Shown: one piece after another, positions 14,906 to 20,000 of the stretch
How positions within the stretch are numbered: position 1 is the stretch's first letter
Layout of the letters: each line of letters opens with the position of its first letter
Assembly (NCBI GenBank): GCA_002496805.1
Contig: DALO01000010.1
Location: 33,557-53,556, forward strand
From: Methanobacterium sp. UBA353
GTDB taxonomy: Archaea; Methanobacteriota; Methanobacteria; Methanobacteriales; Methanobacteriaceae
Direction of reading: 5' to 3'
DNA length: 20,000 bases
Made by a program: the position numbers and the translations under genes
Notes under the pieces: generated by a model
Databases searched by the model: none
Seen by the model: the letters and a program-made list of their open reading frames with translations, nothing else
Told to the model about the DNA's origin: nothing

Positions 14906-16717
14906 ATGAACAAAGTAAAACTTTCTTCATTATTTTTTATTTTAATTTTTATACTGGCTGTTGTACCAATGGTCAGCTTTGCAGATGACGATGATGGTCG
15001 TAGTTACTCCATACCCAAGGCCACATTCGATCTTTACGTACAAGAAGATGGAAATTTAAAAGTTAAAGAAACATTACATTACTCATTTTCTGGTACTTAC
15101 AACGGTGTTTATCGGACGATTAATATTAAAGATGGGGAAAAAATTAGAAATCTGAAAGTTTTTACCAAAGGAGCTTACTCAAGTTTCGAAGTAACATCAG
15201 AAAACGATAATAAAGCCAAAATAAAAGTATACCTTTACTCTAATGCCCAACATACATTACCTATAACCAATAGGGATGTAACTGTTACCTATGAATACGA
15301 TTTTGTCAATGTAACCCAAATTTACAAAGATGTTGCCGCACTGCACTACAAAGTGTGGGGTGAAGAATGGGATGTAGGTGTAGGAGAGTTAACCACCAAC
15401 ATACATTTACCATCACAAAAAGGTGTTAAATACTGGTTAAACCCACCATACTATGTACAAAATGATAAATGGGATGGTTCTATCCTTAAAATTACAACTG
15501 ACAGTATTTCTCCTGGCAACTTTTTCGAAGTTCGTCTGGCCATACCCAAAGAACAGTTCAAAAACCCAGTGTATGCACAGCAAATAGATGAGATGGGACT
15601 CCCCAAAATGGAAAAAATTCAGGAAGAATACCTAAACGGTGTCAACCTCTTCAGCACTCTTTACTACGTGCTGTCTGTTTTAATGATACTAAGCATTGCC
15701 ATACCCTTTTTAATCTACTTCAAACATGGTAGGGAGCCAAAAACAACCTTCCAAGGAATTTACCAACGCGAATTACCCACTAACGATCTGCCAGCAGTGG
15801 TTAATGCTATTTCAGGTAAAGTATCACAAGTCGGAAAACCTACTATGGACGGATTCCAAGCAACCATCATGGATCTTATTAACCGCCGATATCTTGAAGT
15901 TTCAGTTGATGATTTGGGAAAGAAAAAGCAAGTTATCCTGAAAATTAACGAAGACAAGGTTAAAAACTCCAACGAACTTCAAGCCTTTGAAAGGGATGTA
16001 ATTAAATTTTTAAGGACAATGGCAGTTGACGATCTAATTAACATGAACCAGATGAAAAAGGATCTCAAGAAGAAAAAAAATGCCACTAAATTTAAGGACA
16101 TCTATGATCAGTGGGAAGAAGATTTGGGTACTGTGTTCTTAAAGGAAAAAACTTCCCAATTCTTCATCGATAAAGGTGCCAATTTAATGCGTTATTTTGG
16201 TATAGGTGCTTTAATCGTTGCTGGAATAGCATTCTACTTTAATATCATGAGTCCACCAGTAAACCCCCTTCCAGCTTCCACCTATGTTATTATCGCATCT
16301 GTAATACTGGGAATTGCTGGTCTAATCGCGATTTTCCTCCCCCAAAAAGTGGGAGGCCGCTGGACCCAGGAAGGTGTTGATTTTGATGCTCAATGGCAGG
16401 CTTTCAAAAAATACATCCAGGACTTCTCCCAGTTGAAAGAGTACCCTCCCGAGTCAGTGAAAGTCTGGAACCACTACCTAGTATATGCCACTGCTTTAGG
16501 TGTTGCAGATAAGGTTAAAAAGGTTATGGAACTCTCATTACCCAGTGACCAGCTAGAGTCCAGTAACTTATATATGTTCCATTACTATGGAGGATATGCC
16601 ATACTATCCTCTGGCCTGAGCACTGGCATGTCCACTGCCACCAGTGACAGTGGTGGTTCTGGAGGTGTAGGTGGTGTTGGAGGAGGATCCGGCGGTGGTG
16701 GAGGTGGCGCGTTCTAA
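14906..16717 (+). CDS. DUF2207 domain membrane protein
   Basis: The 603-residue product has a signal peptide with likely cleavage after SFA (about 27). The DUF2207 external domain (about 35-230) includes YSFSGTYNGVYRTINIKDG, typical of the family. A membrane helix (about 250-273), a cytoplasmic region with KHGREPK and two more helices near 430-480 follow. The tail is rich in glycine (GGVGGVGGGSGGGGGGAF), as in many bacterial members. AGGAG is upstream and the gap to lemA is 12 nt, so the two form an operon. The function is unknown; the LemA pairing and topology suggest a role at the cell envelope. Confidence 0.92.
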   Translation: MNKVKLSSLFFILIFILAVVPMVSFADDDDGRSYSIPKATFDLYVQEDGNLKVKETLHYSFSGTYNGVYRTINIKDGEKIRNLKVFTKGAYSSFEVTSENDNKAKIKVYLYSNAQHTLPITNRDVTVTYEYDFVNVTQIYKDVAALHYKVWGEEWDVGVGELTTNIHLPSQKGVKYWLNPPYYVQNDKWDGSILKITTDSISPGNFFEVRLAIPKEQFKNPVYAQQIDEMGLPKMEKIQEEYLNGVNLFSTLYYVLSVLMILSIAIPFLIYFKHGREPKTTFQGIYQRELPTNDLPAVVNAISGKVSQVGKPTMDGFQATIMDLINRRYLEVSVDDLGKKKQVILKINEDKVKNSNELQAFERDVIKFLRTMAVDDLINMNQMKKDLKKKKNATKFKDIYDQWEEDLGTVFLKEKTSQFFIDKGANLMRYFGIGALIVAGIAFYFNIMSPPVNPLPASTYVIIASVILGIAGLIAIFLPQKVGGRWTQEGVDFDAQWQAFKKYIQDFSQLKEYPPESVKVWNHYLVYATALGVADKVKKVMELSLPSDQLESSNLYMFHYYGGYAILSSGLSTGMSTATSDSGGSGGVGGVGGGSGGGGGGAF

Positions 16718-16735
16718 AACGTGCCATTAACCCCA

Positions 16736-16744
16736 TTTTTTTTT
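16736..16744 (+). terminator. T9 tract after the lemA-DUF2207 operon
   Basis: A run of nine T residues begins 19 nt after the DUF2207 stop codon, with no clear stem. This fits archaeal T-tract termination, although the next small gene starts only 25 nt later and may still be read through. Confidence 0.35.
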
Positions 16745-16768
16745 AAAAAACTAAAGGGACAAAATAAT

Positions 16769-16909
16769 ATGTGTGAAGAATGCGACTTCTGTGGAAAACC
16801 CGGAAGGGACAGATGCATAGTATGCAACAGATGTTACTGCCTGAACCATATGGGCGTAGATGGATACTGTATTGATTGCTTTTTTGGGACAGGAATGTTT
16901 GATTATTAA
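16769..16909 (+). CDS. Small Cys-rich zinc-finger protein
   Basis: The 46-residue product has nine cysteines (2, 5, 8, 16, 19, 22, 24, 34, 37) and H27. They fall in a CxxC...RCxxCxxCYCxxH...CxxC pattern that could bind two zinc ions, like HIT or B-box type fingers. The ATG at 16769 has AAGGGA upstream. A longer reading from GTG 16721 would translate through the T9 tract (PLTPFFFKK) and is rejected. It follows the DUF2207 gene and precedes the second lemA. Not a family I can name with confidence. Confidence 0.7.
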   Translation: MCEECDFCGKPGRDRCIVCNRCYCLNHMGVDGYCIDCFFGTGMFDY

Positions 16910-17207
16910 CCAAAAAAAAACATTAATAATTACCTACAAGTCCATCTTGCCTAAAATTTTCCTATTTTTAGCAACAACCATTGACTGCTCCATCTCTCTT
17001 TTTAAAAAAAACGTCCTAGAATTTGATTTTTAGTATATTGTCTTGTAAATAATTATATATTCTTCCACACCAATCATATTCATTGAAAAGTAGAGTTATA
17101 AGCTTAAAAATATAATTTATAATGAAGATGTAAACTTATTATGAACCTAGAAAAATACTTAATTATGATTACTATCTATACCGTATGGAAAGAGTAGGTG
17201 GATGAAA
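16910..17207 (+). promoter_or_regulatory. Spacer with probable promoter of lemA2-htpX
   Basis: No gene is visible. The spacer is AT-rich, with an A9 run just after the small zinc-finger gene. A TATA-like ATTTATAAT lies near 17115-17123, about 85-90 nt before the lemA2 start, giving a predicted leader of about 60 nt. Confidence 0.4.
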
Positions 17208-17774
17208 ATGATCTATGTGTATATAATCCTGGGAATATTAATATTAATTGCCGTTTACTTTGTTTATGGTTACAATCGACTTATTAATATGCGAAACATG
17301 GTGGACACATCCTATTCTAACATTGACACCCTACTACAAAAGCGTTTTGACCTGGTCCCCAACCTGGTGAGTACAGTTAAGGGGTACATGAAACACGAAC
17401 GTGAACTTTTAGAAGAGGTCACCCGGGCCAGAAGCGACTGGATGAATGCTTCCACTATTAAAGAAAATGCAGGGGCAGATGATATGGCTTCCAAAGCCTT
17501 GAAATCTATTTTTGCAGTTGCAGAAAATTATCCTGACCTAAAAGCCAATGAAAACTTCCTAATGCTTCAGGAAGAACTGGTGGGCATAGAAAATAAGATA
17601 GCATACGCCAGACAACGATACAACAGGACAGTTCTGGATTTAAATAATGCCGTCCAACAGTTTCCCTCTAACATCATAGCCCAAGCCTTCAGATTCCAAA
17701 ATAGGGAATTTTTCGAAGTTGAATCCGAACGGATACGGGAAGTTCCCCAAATGAATTTTAACGGTGAAAACTGA
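17208..17774 (+). CDS. lemA: LemA family protein (second paralogue)
   Basis: The 188-residue product has the same layout as the LemA encoded at 14345: one membrane helix (about 3-22), then KRFDLVPNLVSTVKGY, FAVAENYPDLKAN and FPSNIIAQAFRFQ. The two share these blocks nearly unchanged, so they are paralogues. ATG 17208 was chosen because AGGTGG (17196-17201) lies 6 nt before it; the ATG at 17202 would abut that site. The stop codon overlaps the htpX start (TGATG), so the two are translationally coupled. LemA next to HtpX is a common arrangement in bacteria and archaea. Confidence 0.92.
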   Translation: MIYVYIILGILILIAVYFVYGYNRLINMRNMVDTSYSNIDTLLQKRFDLVPNLVSTVKGYMKHERELLEEVTRARSDWMNASTIKENAGADDMASKALKSIFAVAENYPDLKANENFLMLQEELVGIENKIAYARQRYNRTVLDLNNAVQQFPSNIIAQAFRFQNREFFEVESERIREVPQMNFNGEN

Positions 17775-18676
17775 TGGATCCCATATATAAAAGCATAGCA
17801 TCCAATAAACGATGGACTTATTTTTTCTTTTTACTCTACGCAGTTCTGATAGGAGTAATAGGATATTTTATTGGAATATACATTGGTTCTCCCCTACTTG
17901 GATTGATACTGGCAGCTATACTCTTTGTGATCATCATGCTGGTCACCTATTACGGTGGCCAAAACCTGGTAACCACCATGGCCGGTGCAAGGGAAATTTC
18001 TAAACACGAATCACCCTATCTATATAACACTGTCGAGGGTTTGAGCATAGCAGCTGGGCTTCCAATGCCTAAATTATACATAATTGACACCGAAGTTCCC
18101 AATGCTTTCGCAGCAGGCCGCAACCCTGAAAATGCCAGCATAACCGTTACCAGAGGATTATTGGAAATGTTGGATCGTCTGGAACTGGAAGGAGTAATAG
18201 CACATGAAATGGCTCATATCAGAAACTATGATGTTCTACTGGCAACAGTGGCAGTTGTACTGGCTGGTACCATCGTGTTTTTAGGATATATGGTACGTTA
18301 CTCATCGTATGGTGGTTTATTCCGTGGTCGGGACCGTGGAGGATCCCAGGGTCAGTTAATATTTTTTATTATCTTAATTGCCCTGGTAATATTAGCCCCT
18401 ATATTCGCACAATTACTCAAATTTGCCATTTCCAGAAAACGGGAATACCTGGCCGATGCTACTGGCGCAAATTTCACTGGATATCCTGAGGGATTGGCCA
18501 GTGCACTGGAAAAAATTAGTGGATTGCAGAAAAGTAAAAGTAAGCTACAAAACGAAGCACTGAATGGTCTTTATATTATCAATCCAGCTTTAGGGTCTAA
18601 AAGTGATCGGGGTAGCACATTATTTTCTACACACCCTTCCACCAATGAACGAGTAAAAAGGCTGCGCGAAATGTAG
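17774..18676 (+). CDS. htpX: HtpX-type M48 membrane metallopeptidase
   Basis: This is a 300-residue predicted membrane-bound zinc protease. The N-terminus has two helices (about 16-37 and 40-58). HEMAH is at 144-148, and E224 in SRKREYLADATGA is the third zinc ligand. A further hydrophobic pair lies between these motifs (about 154-173 and 195-216). The end has the conserved FSTHPSTNERV motif. In bacteria HtpX degrades misfolded membrane proteins. GGTGA lies 6 nt before the ATG, which overlaps the lemA stop. It is the second M48 peptidase in this window, but unlike the first it has no zinc ribbon. Confidence 0.95.
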   Translation: MDPIYKSIASNKRWTYFFFLLYAVLIGVIGYFIGIYIGSPLLGLILAAILFVIIMLVTYYGGQNLVTTMAGAREISKHESPYLYNTVEGLSIAAGLPMPKLYIIDTEVPNAFAAGRNPENASITVTRGLLEMLDRLELEGVIAHEMAHIRNYDVLLATVAVVLAGTIVFLGYMVRYSSYGGLFRGRDRGGSQGQLIFFIILIALVILAPIFAQLLKFAISRKREYLADATGANFTGYPEGLASALEKISGLQKSKSKLQNEALNGLYIINPALGSKSDRGSTLFSTHPSTNERVKRLREM

Positions 18677-18683
18677 TCATATC

Positions 18684-18698
18684 TCTTTTTTTAATTTT
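18684..18698 (+). terminator. T-tract terminator after htpX
   Basis: Seven T residues (18686-18692), then AATTTT, occur within 25 nt of the htpX stop codon with no strong stem. The facing gene ends at 18776, so the spacer is convergent. Confidence 0.45.
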
Positions 18699-18775
18699 CA
18701 AATCAACATAAGTTTTCTGATTCTTTATCAGGATAAATTAAATAGGAATGAATTTGTAACTACCCAAAAAATGTG

Positions 18776-19582
18776 TTAATGAAACTTGGATAAACCATAT
18801 CTAAACAGAATCACTCCACGAGTATGGTGTTGGACTGCTCTGATCTCTTTTAAAAGAGATTTTCCATCTTTGGGAGTTAGATTTTGGTCAGATTCATATG
18901 TTTCAAGTCCGGCTACGATTTTTCTAGGATAGATGTAGTTATAAAATCTGGTCACACTTTTTAAATGAGTTATTCCCATATCATAATCACCTATATAGAG
19001 CAGGGGGACAATGTAATCGCAGTGAGGATATATGAGGTCGTAGTACTGGTAACCATCCCATTTTTCTGGTTTAGCACAGACCGAGAAAGAAACTCCCTGG
19101 GTGGCCTCTCGCATGGCTTTAATTTCTGGAATATACTCAGTCATATTGTATGTTTCCACATCTAATTGAACTCCAATTTTCATTCGAGCAATTACATGGG
19201 CATGTTTGAATCCTGGAAACACCCAGGCATTGGTTTTTATTCCCACAGCATCAGCCTTCAATTTTGCTTCTGAAAGTATGGGATAGTAATTATCATTTCT
19301 AACTAGAACGTAAATGTCGGTGATTCCTGCATCCTTAAGGGTTGTGAAATTGATTTTGGATATGGGTGTGACTGTGGGGTTAATATAATAACCCATAATA
19401 AAACTAGTACCACCTGATTGGATTGAATTCCATGGAGTAATGTAAGGTGCTGATAATTCTTCGCTGATGTTTGTCGAATTTGAAGTGGTAATATCACCTA
19501 ATACTACTAAACTGCCCATTGCCAGGGAAAAAAATATTAAAAATCTGATTATCTTTTGGGATTGAATCTTAACCGCCTGCAA
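18776..19582 (-). CDS. Exported TIM-barrel-like protein, possible glycoside hydrolase
   Basis: The 268-residue product begins with a basic stretch and a hydrophobic helix (RFLIFFSLAMGSLVVLG) that serves as signal peptide or anchor. The rest has alternating strands and helices with acidic motifs typical of a beta/alpha barrel: TLKDAGITDIYVLVR, VGIKTNAWVFPG, VQLDVETYN, FSVCAKPEKWDG and HCDYIVPLLYIGDYD. This resembles putative family-10-like glycosidase or DUF4015-type barrels, but I cannot assign the family. D and E in LDVETYN are candidate catalytic residues. The start is uncertain: TTG at 19582 has AGGT directly before it, which is too close, while AGGCGG further in points to a non-standard ATT codon at 19567. 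Confidence 0.6.
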   Translation of the reverse strand: MQAVKIQSQKIIRFLIFFSLAMGSLVVLGDITTSNSTNISEELSAPYITPWNSIQSGGTSFIMGYYINPTVTPISKINFTTLKDAGITDIYVLVRNDNYYPILSEAKLKADAVGIKTNAWVFPGFKHAHVIARMKIGVQLDVETYNMTEYIPEIKAMREATQGVSFSVCAKPEKWDGYQYYDLIYPHCDYIVPLLYIGDYDMGITHLKSVTRFYNYIYPRKIVAGLETYESDQNLTPKDGKSLLKEIRAVQHHTRGVILFRYGLSKFH

Positions 19583-19610
19583 ACCTATCTGTTTATTGGT
19601 AGTGTTATCT

Positions 19611-20000
19611 TTAAATTAAGTTATCCTTAAAAATCTTCAGTTTAGATGAACTTCTGGACTTTCCAAAGTATTCATTCCATTTTTCCTCACCGAATAGGGC
19701 TATGAATTTTTCCCGATCTTCATCTGAGTATTGGAATGCATTGGGTCTTTTATAACTTTTTGTGGAATAAATTTCTTCTGCTTCACGTATTAATTCAGGG
19801 GCTGGCTTTCCAAAGGGTTTGCAATAGGGGTAGGCTTTTTTGATAAGTTCGAGTGTTTGGTCTGAGTACCATATATAGTTAGCATCATACGCAGTCAAGA
19901 AAGTTTCATGATTAAATATATCATCCCAAGACATCTGGAAATATTCCATGAAGACCTTCTCCCTTGCTTTAAGGATGCCTGGATTGCATTCCTGTGTACG
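19611..20000 (-). CDS. Unrecognised protein, N-terminal part beyond window edge
   Basis: The minus-strand frame is open to the right edge. Residues ahead of the ATG at 19949 read ECNPGILKAREKVFMEYFQM without a stop, so the true start is outside the window. The visible ~130 C-terminal residues are charged and aromatic-rich (SWDDIFNHETFLTAYDANYI, PYCKPFGKPAPELIREAEEI) with no membrane segment or known motif. It lies upstream of the exported barrel protein gene with a 28-nt gap and may share its transcript. I do not recognise the family. Confidence 0.55.
   Translation of the reverse strand, partial: RTQECNPGILKAREKVFMEYFQMSWDDIFNHETFLTAYDANYIWYSDQTLELIKKAYPYCKPFGKPAPELIREAEEIYSTKSYKRPNAFQYSDEDREKFIALFGEEKWNEYFGKSRSSSKLKIFKDNLI

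Noticed and set aside
16721..16768. GTG-initiated extension of the small Cys-rich protein
   Set aside because: It would translate a T9/A6 low-complexity stretch, and the ATG at 16769 has its own Shine-Dalgarno sequence.
16940..17010. Minus-strand 19-codon ORF (MEQSMVVAKNRK...)
   Set aside because: Too short, no clear ribosome site, no recognisable similarity; probably chance.

Overview
The window looks like a chromosome segment of a methanogenic archaeon of the Methanobacteriales type. This is inferred from AT-rich spacers with archaeal TATA boxes, a Shine-Dalgarno sequence (GGAGGTGATT) matching the archaeal 16S tail, many zinc-ribbon proteins, a DUF2085 membrane protein, a Csa3-type CARF regulator and LemA/HtpX/DUF2207 genes. 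No rRNA, tRNA, CRISPR array or insertion sequence was seen.

Region 1 (1-1402, plus strand): the end of a zinc-ribbon protein gene cut by the window edge, then an M48 metallopeptidase with a C-terminal zinc ribbon. The two genes are 17 nt apart.

Region 2 (1403-8004, plus strand): an accessory, defence-like region with much gene decay. It contains an intact RhuM-family gene, a frameshifted MNT nucleotidyltransferase, a truncated HEPN remnant, an intact UvrD/Rep helicase and an intact RecB/AddB-type PD-(D/E)XK nuclease with a probable Fe-S cluster. It ends with a broken acyltransferase-3 gene. The first part of the helicase gene occurs three times: a degenerate copy before RhuM, a second degenerate copy beginning at the RhuM stop codon, and the functional copy. 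Helicase-start fragments therefore separate the RhuM and MNT/HEPN cargo genes, which suggests repeated duplication or insertion at one site. This is the most unusual structure in the window.

Region 3 (8036-13389, minus strand): a gene with three zinc ribbons and a GRAM/PH-like C-terminus, a three-gene cluster of zinc-ribbon membrane proteins, an ARPP-1 family protein with a hairpin terminator at its stop codon, and a DUF2085 gene followed by a single-span membrane protein gene.

Region 4 (13637-18676, plus strand): an orphan Csa3-like CARF/winged-helix regulator. It is followed by two LemA paralogues, one with DUF2207 and one overlapping htpX, and a 46-residue Cys-rich protein between the pairs. 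This reads as an envelope protein quality-control or surface module.

Region 5 (18776-20000, minus strand): an exported TIM-barrel-like protein and the C-terminal part of an unrecognised gene that runs off the right edge.
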